NCBI GenBank assembly: GCA_964369415.1
Contig: CAYJFP010000038.1
Coordinates: forward strand, 1 to 13,291
DNA: 13,291 nucleotides
Origin: SIG603 sp964369415
GTDB lineage: Bacteria > Bacillota > Clostridia > Oscillospirales > Acutalibacteraceae
Reading direction: 5' to 3'
The notes under the pieces are model-generated. The model did not search any database. It worked only from the letters and a program-made list of their open reading frames with translations, and was not told the origin of the DNA. This document shows, piece after piece, positions 1 through 7,439 of this stretch. The position numbers and the translations under genes were made by a program. Every line of letters begins with the position of its first letter. Within the stretch, counting starts at the first letter, position 1.

Positions 1-1077
1 GTCGTCCACAAAAACATGTGTAACAGCCCCAATTAATTTGCCGTCTTGTATAATAGGCGAACCTGACATTCCTTGTATTATTCCACCTGTTACTTCTAAT
101 AATTCTTCATCAGTAATCTTAATAACAAAATTCTTTATGAGCTTATTCTTATCATTATCAATACTTTCAATTTCAGCTGAATAATATTCACTTGTTCCAT
201 TATTTATGGTTGTAAGAATCCAGGCAGAGCCAATTTCTACTTCGCTTTTTAGTGCAATAGGAATAGCCTCTTCTTCAGGAATAAAATTTAAAGATCCGTA
301 AATTCCAGTTTCGTTATTATTATAAAGTATACCTAAGCTTATTTCATCATTAAAATATCCGCTAATTTTTCCCGGTGTTCCAGATGTGCCTTTATCAATA
401 TGACTAATAGTCACAGAGCTTGGTTCACCGTTTTTTAGTATCATTAACTCTCCCGTGTCAATATCACAAATGCCATGACCTAAACCTCCAAAATCACCTG
501 TTACAGGGTTGTAATAGGTTAAAGTTCCAATTCCAGCGGCACTGTCTCTAATCCACATTCCAAAACGGAAGTATTCACCATCATAAACAGGTTTTATTAT
601 TGTATGAAAAATTTGATCATTTCTTTTGACTTCAAGAGTTATGGTTTGCTCTAAGTTTTCTGAAATTAAAGTGCTTAAATGAGAATTATTTTCAATAATA
701 GTTCCATTAATAGAAACAATATAATCGCCAGGGTTAATACCAGCATCTTTAGCAGGACAACTTACCATGCCATCTACTGTTATTTCTTGTAAAGATGTAA
801 CAATAACTCCATCAGTATACAATTTTATTCCGAAAATATCACCAAGTGGAACCAACGAAATATCAGATAAATTTGTAGGCGTTGTATTCACTGCATGATA
901 CTCAGTCGTGTTAGAATAATTTTCATTCTTATTAAAGAGCGATGCTTCCTTAATTTCTACAGACTCATAGACACCAGTAAAAAAAGAATAGCAAAGTGCG
1001 GTACAAATAATAGTGAGAGAAAAGCTTAATAATATTGCAGATAGAAATTTGTATTTTAAGTTTGAATCATTTTTCAT
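1..1077 (-). CDS. spoIVB: SpoIVB-type sporulation serine peptidase (S55), C-terminus cut by window edge
   Basis: Reading the minus strand from ATG at 1077 gives 359 uninterrupted codons running off the left edge. Visible parts: a short cytoplasmic start, a membrane anchor at about residues 12-36, a PDZ domain at about 77-160 (including PAKDAGINPGDYIVSINGT), then the S55 peptidase domain. The likely catalytic triad is His201 in GLGHGICDIDTG, Asp323 and Ser338 in GGIIQGMSGSPII; the 15-residue Asp-Ser spacing is as in Bacillus subtilis SpoIVB. In B. subtilis, SpoIVB is made in the forespore and acts in the intermembrane space, cleaving SpoIVFA to release SpoIVFB and activate sigma-K. Some 50-60 residues appear to be missing, judging by the roughly 426-residue B. 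subtilis protein. AGAGG at 1084-1088 sits 6 bases before the ATG. The gene is divergent from the glycosyltransferase; recN, its frequent upstream neighbour, is absent. I found no convincing sigma-F/G promoter. Confidence 0.95.
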   Translation of the reverse strand, partial: MKNDSNLKYKFLSAILLSFSLTIICTALCYSFFTGVYESVEIKEASLFNKNENYSNTTEYHAVNTTPTNLSDISLVPLGDIFGIKLYTDGVIVTSLQEITVDGMVSCPAKDAGINPGDYIVSINGTIIENNSHLSTLISENLEQTITLEVKRNDQIFHTIIKPVYDGEYFRFGMWIRDSAAGIGTLTYYNPVTGDFGGLGHGICDIDTGELMILKNGEPSSVTISHIDKGTSGTPGKISGYFNDEISLGILYNNNETGIYGSLNFIPEEEAIPIALKSEVEIGSAWILTTINNGTSEYYSAEIESIDNDKNKLIKNFVIKITDEELLEVTGGIIQGMSGSPIIQDGKLIGAVTHVFVDD

Positions 1078-1191
1078 ACTATACCTCTTTTCAGGTTTAG
1101 TATTAATTTGCCACGATAATAAGTAATTATTTTGCCAAAAAATACAAATTCAATATTCAATTATATAAAGATACATTTTTAATGAAAAATA

Positions 1192-1220
1192 TTGCAGTTA
1201 ATAATAATTAATGATATAAT
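1192..1220 (+). promoter_or_regulatory. Sigma-A-like promoter with extended -10, for the glycosyltransferase gene
   Basis: TTGCAG (1192-1197), a 17-base spacer and a perfect TATAAT (1215-1220) preceded by TG one base upstream (extended -10, TGATATAAT). The expected transcript start near 1227 leaves a leader of about 30 bases before the ATG at 1258, with GAGAGGTG (1243-1250) as ribosome binding site. Confidence 0.7.
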
Positions 1221-1257
1221 AGAGCATATGTACTTATAAATTGAGAGGTGTATTAAT

Positions 1258-2436
1258 ATGAAAGTTTTGATTACAACAGATACCTATATGCCGACTGTAA
1301 ACGGAGTTGTCATTTCTTTAGTGAATTTAAAAAACTACCTTGAAGAGAGAGGTAATGAAGTTAAAATCTTGACGCTTTCACAGACAACGAAGTCATATGT
1401 TGACGGTGAAGTAACGTATATCGCATCACTTCCAGCCAATAAAATATATGAAAATGTCAGAATTGGACTTAAATTTAGTGGGCATTCAAGTAAATATATT
1501 GCGGATATAGTAAAATGGTGCCCTGATGTAGTACATTCACAATCAGAATTTTCTACTTATATAATGGCTAAAAAAATAGCGCATAAGGTAAAAGCGCCAT
1601 TACTTCATACTTATCATACGATGTATGATGAATATACTCATTATTTTTTTCCAAGCAAGAGAATAGGAAAAGCTTTTGTTTCTAATATGGTAAAATCTTT
1701 AATGAAAAAAACAAGCGTTGTTATTGCACCTACCGAAAAGGTTAAGGAAAAATTAATTGAATATGGCGTGAAAAATGAAATTATGGTAGTTCCTACTGGT
1801 ATTGATACAGATAAATTTATGTCTATTCCAGATTCTGAAAATTGGGTCAAAAATAAAAAGTCTGAACTTGGTATAAAAGAAAGTCAAAAGGTTTTACTTT
1901 TTGTTGGAAGGATTGGTGTTGAAAAGAATATTGATGAGATAATCAATTATTTAAAATCATATAATTCGCCTGAAATTGTATTTGTAATTGTTGGGGGAGG
2001 CCCACATAAAAAAGAACTTGAAGAACTTGTACATGAAAATAATTTAGATAGTGAGATTATTTTTACAGGAATGGTTTCACCTGAACAAGTTCCGCTTTAT
2101 TATAAATTAGGTGACATATTTGTTTCAGCATCTACTAGCGAAACACAGGGATTAACCTATATTGAGGCCATGTCTTCGGGGCTTCCTTTGCTTTGTAAGA
2201 AAGATAAGTGCCTTGACGGTGTGCTTGAAGAAGGAATTAACGGATGGTTTTTTGAGAATGAAGAAGAATTTCTTTCAAAATTAAAACTTTATGTTCACGA
2301 TGAAGAATATGAAACTGAAATCAAAAAAAATGTAATAGAGCGTGCAGATAAATTCTCTGCAAGAACATTTGCAGAGAATGCAGAAAAGGTATATGTCGAA
2401 GCTGAGAGAATTTATTCTGAATTGATAGGTGAATAA
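1258..2436 (+). CDS. GT4-family glycosyltransferase, likely diacylglycerol glucosyltransferase type
   Basis: A 392-residue GT-B-fold retaining glycosyltransferase. The N-terminal acceptor domain opens with MKVLITTDTYMPTVNGVV (the glycine-rich first loop) and carries HSQSEFSTYIMAKKIAHK and HTYHTMYDEYTHYF. The last two segments resemble the 1,2-diacylglycerol 3-glucosyltransferase / CpoA / LafA branch of GT4. The C-terminal nucleotide-sugar domain has GRIGVEKN, with Arg218 and Lys223 as expected phosphate-binding residues, and the EX7E motif at Glu295 and Glu303 (ETQGLTYIE). There is no signal peptide or membrane span, which fits a soluble or peripheral enzyme at the inner membrane face. Inference: it transfers a hexose from a UDP-sugar to diacylglycerol, making membrane glycolipid or a lipoteichoic-acid anchor. 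Family and fold are near certain; the acceptor is not, and other GT4 roles (phosphatidylinositol or capsule glycosylation) remain possible. It is monocistronic, and its stop lies one base from the stop of the convergent lipoprotein gene. Confidence 0.9.
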   Translation: MKVLITTDTYMPTVNGVVISLVNLKNYLEERGNEVKILTLSQTTKSYVDGEVTYIASLPANKIYENVRIGLKFSGHSSKYIADIVKWCPDVVHSQSEFSTYIMAKKIAHKVKAPLLHTYHTMYDEYTHYFFPSKRIGKAFVSNMVKSLMKKTSVVIAPTEKVKEKLIEYGVKNEIMVVPTGIDTDKFMSIPDSENWVKNKKSELGIKESQKVLLFVGRIGVEKNIDEIINYLKSYNSPEIVFVIVGGGPHKKELEELVHENNLDSEIIFTGMVSPEQVPLYYKLGDIFVSASTSETQGLTYIEAMSSGLPLLCKKDKCLDGVLEEGINGWFFENEEEFLSKLKLYVHDEEYETEIKKNVIERADKFSARTFAENAEKVYVEAERIYSELIGE

Positions 2437-2437
2437 C

Positions 2438-3991
2438 TTATTTTACAGCTGATATAAAGTCCACATAGTCACTTCCAAGGACTATACCACGCAAATTGGG
2501 CGAAAAACCATAATAGGAATAGCCTTTAAAAATTGGATAGAAAATATAATTTTCGTGTAAATATTTTTCCATGTCATGGAAAGCATAGATGTCGGTTCCG
2601 TAGCTTCTAATTAAACTGTCGTATTCTAAAGAGTTTAAAAGCATGGGGACCGACGTACTTTCAAAATTCTTTAAAAATGAATTTGGGCTGTCGCTCAAAG
2701 CACTTACGGTATAAATTGCTATTTCATAATTTCCATTTGAAATTCGGGTGTTAAAGTCATTTTCAGTAAGAGGTTCAATATTGAAATAGCTTTCAAGCGA
2801 CTTATTCCAACTTGAAATTAGCTCATTGGCAAGAGATTTAGAAACTTCATCATCCTGACAAATAATGGTAAGGCTTGGAGCATCAGTTAAATTCAGTTTA
2901 TCTAAAACAGTTTCTAAATTTTCTTTAACAGAATAATCCTCTAATGGAAGCTCAGAAGTTTGCATGAAATTTCTGTAATTTTCACCATTCCAAACAATAT
3001 TGTCGGGAATGATATATTCTGTGGAGAATAGATCGTCTGGTAAAGCTGAAATCAAACTCTCTCTGTTGATTGTTTTTACAAATATTTCTCTTAAATCTTT
3101 GTTTTTTAATATTTCAGACTGAGAATTAAACAATATTCCAACTGTTTGATTTTGAATTGACGAAACATTTATTCCGCTACTTGCAGCCAAAACAGAGGAT
3201 GAATAATCTAAAGGAAGAATGTCAACCTCATAATTTTTTAGGGATTCTGTTGGGTTTTCGGTTATTTCGGTTTCCCAGTTTGAGACATAAATAATCTCAG
3301 CAGGTTTTACAATTTCTTCACCCTTGTAGCTTGATGATTTTTCGAGTGTAATCGAATCAGAAAAGCTTCCCGATGTAGTGAAAGTAAATGGTCCGTTTGT
3401 TAGTAAATATCTAGCTTCAAGCCCGTATCTTCCGTTAGTTTCAAGAAAAAAATCACGATTACATGGCATAAAATGGGGACCTGTGGTTAAATTAACAAAG
3501 CCTTGGTAACTTCTCTCAAGCTCGATATAAAGTGTTTTTTCATCTATTGCAGTTACACCAAGAGAAGTTATATCAAGTTCACCAGAATTAACTTTTTCGG
3601 CGTTTTTAATTATAAAGACATCATCAAGATTTGTTGCTTTTGTCTGTGGATCGACAACTCTTCTAAGCGCAAAAACAAAGTCGTTTGCAGTAATTGACTC
3701 GCCGTTACTCCAAGTAGCATCACTTCTCAAGTGAAAAGTAAAAGCAGTGTAGTCACTGTTGCTTTCGTAGCTTGTCGCCACTCCTGGGGTTATTTCACCG
3801 TCTGAATCAATTCTACAAAGACCTTCAAAAATAGAAGAAATAACACTTGAAGCACTTGAGCCTATTGCGGTTTGTGGATCAAGTGAAGTGACTTCACTTT
3901 CAATATAATATGTGAAAGATTGTCCACTGCTAAAACAAGCTGTGAGTGACAATAAAATAATAAAATTAAGTAAAAAAACTAACTTTTTCAA
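2438..3991 (-). CDS. Family-5 (OppA/DppA-like) solute-binding lipoprotein, orphan
   Basis: The start is best placed at TTG 3991-3989. A GGAGG (4001-3997) lies 5 bases upstream, and translation then begins MKKLVFLLNFIILLSLTAC, a textbook lipoprotein signal. The longer reading frame starting at TTG 4003 would put the start codon directly against and just ahead of that ribosome binding site. The product is 517 residues; lipobox L-T-A-C with Cys19 as the predicted lipidated residue. The mature part fits the SBP_bac_5 family of peptide and nickel binders: an early SLDPQTAIG segment, then IFEGLCRID, PGVATSYE, and TWSNGESITANDFVFALRRVVDP. Such proteins sit on the outer membrane face and deliver oligopeptides or similar ligands to an Opp/Dpp permease. 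No permease or ATPase gene is next to it, so it either works with a transporter elsewhere or acts in sensing. The ligand cannot be told from sequence. Confidence 0.9.
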   Translation of the reverse strand: MKKLVFLLNFIILLSLTACFSSGQSFTYYIESEVTSLDPQTAIGSSASSVISSIFEGLCRIDSDGEITPGVATSYESNSDYTAFTFHLRSDATWSNGESITANDFVFALRRVVDPQTKATNLDDVFIIKNAEKVNSGELDITSLGVTAIDEKTLYIELERSYQGFVNLTTGPHFMPCNRDFFLETNGRYGLEARYLLTNGPFTFTTSGSFSDSITLEKSSSYKGEEIVKPAEIIYVSNWETEITENPTESLKNYEVDILPLDYSSSVLAASSGINVSSIQNQTVGILFNSQSEILKNKDLREIFVKTINRESLISALPDDLFSTEYIIPDNIVWNGENYRNFMQTSELPLEDYSVKENLETVLDKLNLTDAPSLTIICQDDEVSKSLANELISSWNKSLESYFNIEPLTENDFNTRISNGNYEIAIYTVSALSDSPNSFLKNFESTSVPMLLNSLEYDSLIRSYGTDIYAFHDMEKYLHENYIFYPIFKGYSYYGFSPNLRGIVLGSDYVDFISAVK

Positions 3992-3996
3992 GATAT

Positions 3997-4001
3997 CCTC
4001 C
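3997..4001 (-). promoter_or_regulatory. Ribosome binding site fixing the TTG start of the solute-binding protein
   Basis: GGAGG on the minus strand with a 5-base spacer to TTG at 3991-3989. It decides between that start and the in-frame TTG at 4003, which abuts this motif. Confidence 0.75.
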
Positions 4002-4029
4002 AAACAAAAAATAATATTAAAGGGGTGAA

Positions 4030-4042
4030 GGGATTAAATCCC
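4030..4042. repeat. Perfect 13-base palindrome in the divergent gap before the nim-like gene
   Basis: GGGATT-A-AATCCC: two exact 6-base arms around one base. It lies between the divergent start codons at 3991 (minus) and 4049 (plus) and next to the G-rich stretch AGGGGTGAAGGG. It could be an operator or, in RNA, a 5-bp hairpin beside the ribosome binding site. If translation instead begins at GTG 4025, it lies inside the coding region. Confidence 0.45.
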
Positions 4043-4048
4043 GTATTT

Positions 4049-4537
4049 ATGCACGAAATGAAAAGAAAAGATAGAGAAATAAACGATTTATCTATAATAA
4101 AAGAACTAATTGATACAAACACCGTAATGAGAGTTGCCTTTTCTGATGAAAATATACCGTATATAATACCAATGAATTATGGATATAAATTTGAGGGGGA
4201 AAAGCTTACATTCTATTTTCACTCTGCAAAAGAAGGGCAAAAATTCAATATTATGGAAAAAAATAATATTGTATGCTTTGAAATCGATTGCGATCATAGA
4301 CTGGTTGAAGGCAAAACTGCCTGTCAATACACTTTTGAATTTTCAAGTGTTGTAGGGGTAGGAAAATCGTATATAGTGGATACATTTGAAGAGAAAAATG
4401 AAGCTATGAAAAATATCATGATGCATATTAGTAAAAAGGATTTTGATTTTTCAGAAAAACTCTTAAATGTTATAAAAATTTGGAAAATTGAAGTAGATGA
4501 GTTTAAAGGGAAAAGACGAATGATGCCTAAAATTTAG
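4049..4537 (+). CDS. NimA-like pyridoxamine 5'-phosphate oxidase-family flavin protein
   Basis: A 162-residue split-barrel protein of the pyridoxamine-phosphate-oxidase-like superfamily, closest in pattern to the NimA (5-nitroimidazole resistance) group. Signs: N-terminal EMKRKDREI, the IPYIIPMNYGYKFEGEKLTFYFHSA segment followed by KEGQKF, NNIVCFEID, and the C-terminal FKGKRR. Members bind FMN or a related cofactor; most chromosomal copies have no proven substrate, so nitroimidazole resistance should not be assumed. The start is uncertain. ATG 4049 fits the family's usual N-terminus, with an AAGGG about 16 bases upstream, which is long. GTG 4025 would have no room for a ribosome binding site, and ATG 4058 is a third option. 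The gene is divergent from the solute-binding protein, and its TAG stop overlaps the stop of the convergent mscS. Confidence 0.85.
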   Translation: MHEMKRKDREINDLSIIKELIDTNTVMRVAFSDENIPYIIPMNYGYKFEGEKLTFYFHSAKEGQKFNIMEKNNIVCFEIDCDHRLVEGKTACQYTFEFSSVVGVGKSYIVDTFEEKNEAMKNIMMHISKKDFDFSEKLLNVIKIWKIEVDEFKGKRRMMPKI

Positions 4538-5352
4538 TCCTTTTCATTATAAACTACGAGTTGGGGGAAAGGAATTGTAACATTGTTTTTATCAAATTCT
4601 TTTTTAACTGCCTCTTGCATATAATGATACACGTCCCAGTAAAAATCTGATTCTACCCAAATTTTTGCAACAATTTCAACAGAACTATCCTTATGAAGTC
4701 CAACAGCAATTATAGGTTCTGGATCCATAATAACTTTATCACAGTTTTTAACCAAATCTGTGATAATTTTTTTAGGAATCTCTGTGTCAATATCATAAGA
4801 TACGCTGTAAGAAAGGTCGAGTCTTCTTGACTTTTGAGAAGTAAAGTTTACAACAATATCAGAAGTTAGCAAAGAATTAGGGATGATAACCTCTTTATTA
4901 TCAGGTGTGATAAGTGTAGTGTTAAGAACAGTTATTTTTTTTACACTTCCTGAAAAAGTATCTACAGAAAGAAAATCATCAACTTTAAATGGTTTAGAAA
5001 AAATTAACAGCATACCACTTACGAAGTTTGATAAGCTTCCTTGAAGAGCAAAGCTTGCTGTAAGCCCAGCGGCACCGAGAGCTGCAAATAAAGCGGTAAA
5101 TTCTATGCCGATATTCCCTATAGACAAAATAATGATTACTACTATTAAAATAACATTTAAAACAGAACATATAAAACCTGCTGGTGCAGCTTCAACTTCA
5201 TGTTTTTCTAAAGTTTTTTTCAGTAGCTTAATTACTAGCTTTTTTAGTTGAAATCCAACAATTAATATAACTATCGAGATTGCCAAATCAGCAAGGAAAG
5301 TTAGCAAAAATGTAAATAGATTGGTTAAAATAGTTTGAAAATCAATATTCAT
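4534..5352 (-). CDS. mscS: MscS-family small-conductance mechanosensitive channel
   Basis: A 272-residue protein, close to the 286 of E. coli MscS. Three membrane spans are visible: about residues 18-40, 60-82 and 84-118. The third is the pore helix with its typical Gly/Ala packing, ALGAAGLTASFALQGSLSNF, followed by the beta-domain signature KPFKVDDFL and the VIIPNSLLTSDIVVNFT segment. The C-terminal cytoplasmic cage domain ends in FPQLVVYNEKD. Members form heptamers that open under membrane tension and let solutes out during osmotic downshock. ATG 5352 is supported by GGAG (5360-5363 on the plus strand) with a 7-base spacer. The gene is single, divergent from the MORN protein gene, and overlaps the nim-like gene tail to tail by four bases. 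Confidence 0.95.
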   Translation of the reverse strand: MNIDFQTILTNLFTFLLTFLADLAISIVILIVGFQLKKLVIKLLKKTLEKHEVEAAPAGFICSVLNVILIVVIIILSIGNIGIEFTALFAALGAAGLTASFALQGSLSNFVSGMLLIFSKPFKVDDFLSVDTFSGSVKKITVLNTTLITPDNKEVIIPNSLLTSDIVVNFTSQKSRRLDLSYSVSYDIDTEIPKKIITDLVKNCDKVIMDPEPIIAVGLHKDSSVEIVAKIWVESDFYWDVYHYMQEAVKKEFDKNNVTIPFPQLVVYNEKD

Positions 5353-5514
5353 AATTAAACTCCATTTCGGTGTATTTGTTATAATTATTTCTTAAATGAT
5401 ATTAAAAATAATTATATAATTCATATTTTTTACTACATTTTATATATAATAACACATTTTTTTTGAAATTTACATAAAAAAATAAAAATTTTTGTTTTTT
5501 TATAAATAAATCTA

Positions 5515-5523
5515 TGTTATAAT
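5515..5523 (+). promoter_or_regulatory. Extended -10 promoter element for the MORN-repeat protein gene
   Basis: TGTTATAAT, a perfect TATAAT (5518-5523) with the TG extension, about 46 bases before the TTG start. The expected -35 position is only a T-run (5495-5500), so recognition would rest on the extended -10. The surrounding 5353-5568 gap is extremely A/T-rich and also has to hold the mscS promoter, which I could not place. Confidence 0.5.
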
Positions 5524-5555
5524 TTATTTTAAGGTTAAAAATTTCGTTTTTTAGC

Positions 5556-5562
5556 AGGAGGT
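5556..5562 (+). promoter_or_regulatory. Strong ribosome binding site setting a TTG start
   Basis: AGGAGGT with a 6-base spacer to TTG 5569-5571. The next in-frame ATG is 16 codons further on and has no comparable site, so the TTG start is preferred. Confidence 0.8.
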
Positions 5563-5568
5563 ATCATT

Positions 5569-7407
5569 TTGGATAATTCGGTAAATAACAGTATAAGTCA
5601 AAGAAATGTTTGCTATGCAATGATTAGAGGGTTTGAAAGTGAGGATGGACTTACTTCAGATTTGTGCAGCATTAGAAAACAGTTTTTTCTTGGCGGAAAA
5701 ATAAAGAGAGTTATTAATTCTAAAGCTGTATATATGGGCTATAATGCTTCTGTCAAGGCGAAAATAACAACAAAAAGTTTTACTTTTAAGAAAAAGCTTC
5801 CGTCGGTTATAATAGAAGAAATATATAGAATAGATAAGAATTTTGTTGCTGTTAAAAGAGATATTAATGGCTATATTTCTTCAAAAATTTACTATGATTT
5901 AACTTTGAACTGGATAGAGACAAAATATTTTGATCCTGATGATTATGTTTATGCTACTCATATCATTAAACCTGTTGAGGGTAAAAATGAAATTGAATTA
6001 TCAATTTTTGACAGAGAAGTAGAAAAATATCTTGGTCTTAGAACTTTATATCCAAATGAATATGATAAATCGAATAAAAATGAAATTTTAAATAAGTTCA
6101 ATGATGAAGAGTATTTAGTTTTTGTTGAGTTTGATAATGCTTCATTTATTTATTCTTCAAAAATTCTTAGCGAAGATGATTTAAAAGACATTTCTAAAAA
6201 TGAACTTGAAAAAGAAGAGAAAATTTCTCAAGTGGAAGAAACTAAGGATGAAGAGTATAACTATGTGTTTGAAAGCATAGATGAAAAGGTAAAAACTACT
6301 GATATGGTTGGCACTGAAGTCGATTCTGAAATTGCAATGCTAATTGTACCGACTGATGAGATTGAAGTAGTAGTTAGTAAAAATCAAGATGAAAGTTTAG
6401 AAAATGCTCAAGACAAAGAGATTGAAGCACTTGATGTTGAGCCATTAGATATACAAGAGCAACAAATGCAAGAAGAAACACCTCTTGTTGATAATGATGA
6501 AAAAGATAAGCAATCTTTAGAAACGACAGAAGAGGAAATATTAGAAGAAAAAACTCTTATCGAAGAAAAAGAAGAGTTTATAGAAAAAGTGATGGAGTCT
6601 GTTCCACTGGTATCTGAGAAGAGTGAAGAGACGATTGAATCTGAAAATCAGTTAGATTTAAACGAAAATGTAATTGATACTATCAGTGAATTAAAAGAAG
6701 AATCGGTGCAAAGTACTAAGGATAAAGGCGTAATTAAAATTCTTGAAAACATGTCCGATATTGAAAAAAATTCTACCTCTCAAAGAGTTAAGTACAGTTT
6801 CAAGAAGCATATGAATTTAGATAATCACATAAATTATACAGGTACTATGTACTGTGGAAATTATGAGGGAAGAGGAAGAACCGAACAAAAAAATGGGCTG
6901 ACAATTTATGACGGAATGTTTTCTGACGGTAAAAAGCACGGATTTGGTAGTTTTTACTCGAAAGATGGAAAATTAAAGTATTCTGGTTACTTTAATAAAG
7001 GTAAAAAAGATGGCATCGGAGTTTCATTTAGAGAAAAAGACATGGCGATGCATATAAGTAAGTGGAACGAAGGAAATCCGGGCGAGATGGTATATCTTTT
7101 TGATGAAAATGCAAATCTTATTTACTCTGGAAGAACAGTCGATGGAAAGAAAAAAGGTGGATTTATTAGCTATAATAGCGAAAAACAAGCCTTTGTTCTA
7201 AATAAATTCTCTGAAGACGGCAAGGATACTAAGCATGCTACTATATTTGACAGCGATGGTAATTTAATGTATTCTGGCGGATTTGAAAAAGGAATGCGTG
7301 AGGGATTTGGAATTGAATTTGACGAAGACGGAAAAATAGTATATGAAGGTATGTTCAAAAATGATAAGTATATTGACGGAATACTTAGGCAAAAGATAAA
7401 AGAATAA
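5569..7407 (+). CDS. Uncharacterised protein: N-terminal domain, acidic linker, C-terminal MORN-like repeats
   Basis: A 612-residue protein with three zones. Residues 1 to about 200 form a probable folded domain that I do not recognise, rich in Tyr, Ile and Lys (SEDGLTSDLCSIRKQFFLGG, YYDLTLNWIETKYFDPDDY). Residues about 205-385 are strongly acidic and low-complexity, dominated by Glu, Asp and Lys, so probably disordered. Residues 423-612 hold eight tandem units of about 24 residues starting at 423, 447, 471, 495, 519, 543, 568 and 592. The best fit Y-x-G-x-F-x-x-G-K-K-x-G-x-G, the MORN pattern; units at 495 and 543 are degenerate. There is no signal peptide or membrane span, so it is probably cytoplasmic. 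MORN arrays elsewhere serve in protein or lipid binding and as scaffolds; that does not give a function here. It is monocistronic, with a symmetrical hairpin just after the stop. Confidence 0.85.
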   Translation: MDNSVNNSISQRNVCYAMIRGFESEDGLTSDLCSIRKQFFLGGKIKRVINSKAVYMGYNASVKAKITTKSFTFKKKLPSVIIEEIYRIDKNFVAVKRDINGYISSKIYYDLTLNWIETKYFDPDDYVYATHIIKPVEGKNEIELSIFDREVEKYLGLRTLYPNEYDKSNKNEILNKFNDEEYLVFVEFDNASFIYSSKILSEDDLKDISKNELEKEEKISQVEETKDEEYNYVFESIDEKVKTTDMVGTEVDSEIAMLIVPTDEIEVVVSKNQDESLENAQDKEIEALDVEPLDIQEQQMQEETPLVDNDEKDKQSLETTEEEILEEKTLIEEKEEFIEKVMESVPLVSEKSEETIESENQLDLNENVIDTISELKEESVQSTKDKGVIKILENMSDIEKNSTSQRVKYSFKKHMNLDNHINYTGTMYCGNYEGRGRTEQKNGLTIYDGMFSDGKKHGFGSFYSKDGKLKYSGYFNKGKKDGIGVSFREKDMAMHISKWNEGNPGEMVYLFDENANLIYSGRTVDGKKKGGFISYNSEKQAFVLNKFSEDGKDTKHATIFDSDGNLMYSGGFEKGMREGFGIEFDEDGKIVYEGMFKNDKYIDGILRQKIKE

Positions 7408-7412
7408 TATGT

Positions 7413-7434
7413 ATGGGGCATTAAATTGCCCCAT
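7413..7434. terminator. Shared hairpin between convergent genes, probable bidirectional terminator
   Basis: Perfect 8-bp stem ATGGGGCA / TGCCCCAT with loop TTAAAT, in the 32-base gap between the stop of the MORN protein gene (7407) and the stop of the small minus-strand gene (7440). On the plus side it is followed by TAATTTTACTTT. On the minus side the following bases are less U-rich, so termination is better supported for the plus strand. Confidence 0.7.
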
Positions 7435-7439
7435 TAATT

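Noticed and set aside
1081..1200. Sigma-F or sigma-G promoter for spoIVB
   Set aside because: TGTATT and several A/T hexamers are present on the minus strand, but no pair has correct spacing and both elements.
3992..4048. Divergent -10/-35 pairs for the solute-binding protein and nim-like genes
   Set aside because: TAATAT near 4012-4017 exists, but the nearest -35-like hexamers have 21-base or otherwise wrong spacing.
4049..4537. Calling the nim-like gene a nitroimidazole resistance gene
   Set aside because: Only the fold and general motifs match; most chromosomal relatives have no shown resistance role.
7170..7421. Minus-strand frame overlapping the end of the MORN protein gene
   Set aside because: Ser/Pro/Ile-rich translation typical of the complement of a Glu/Gly/Asp-rich coding region.
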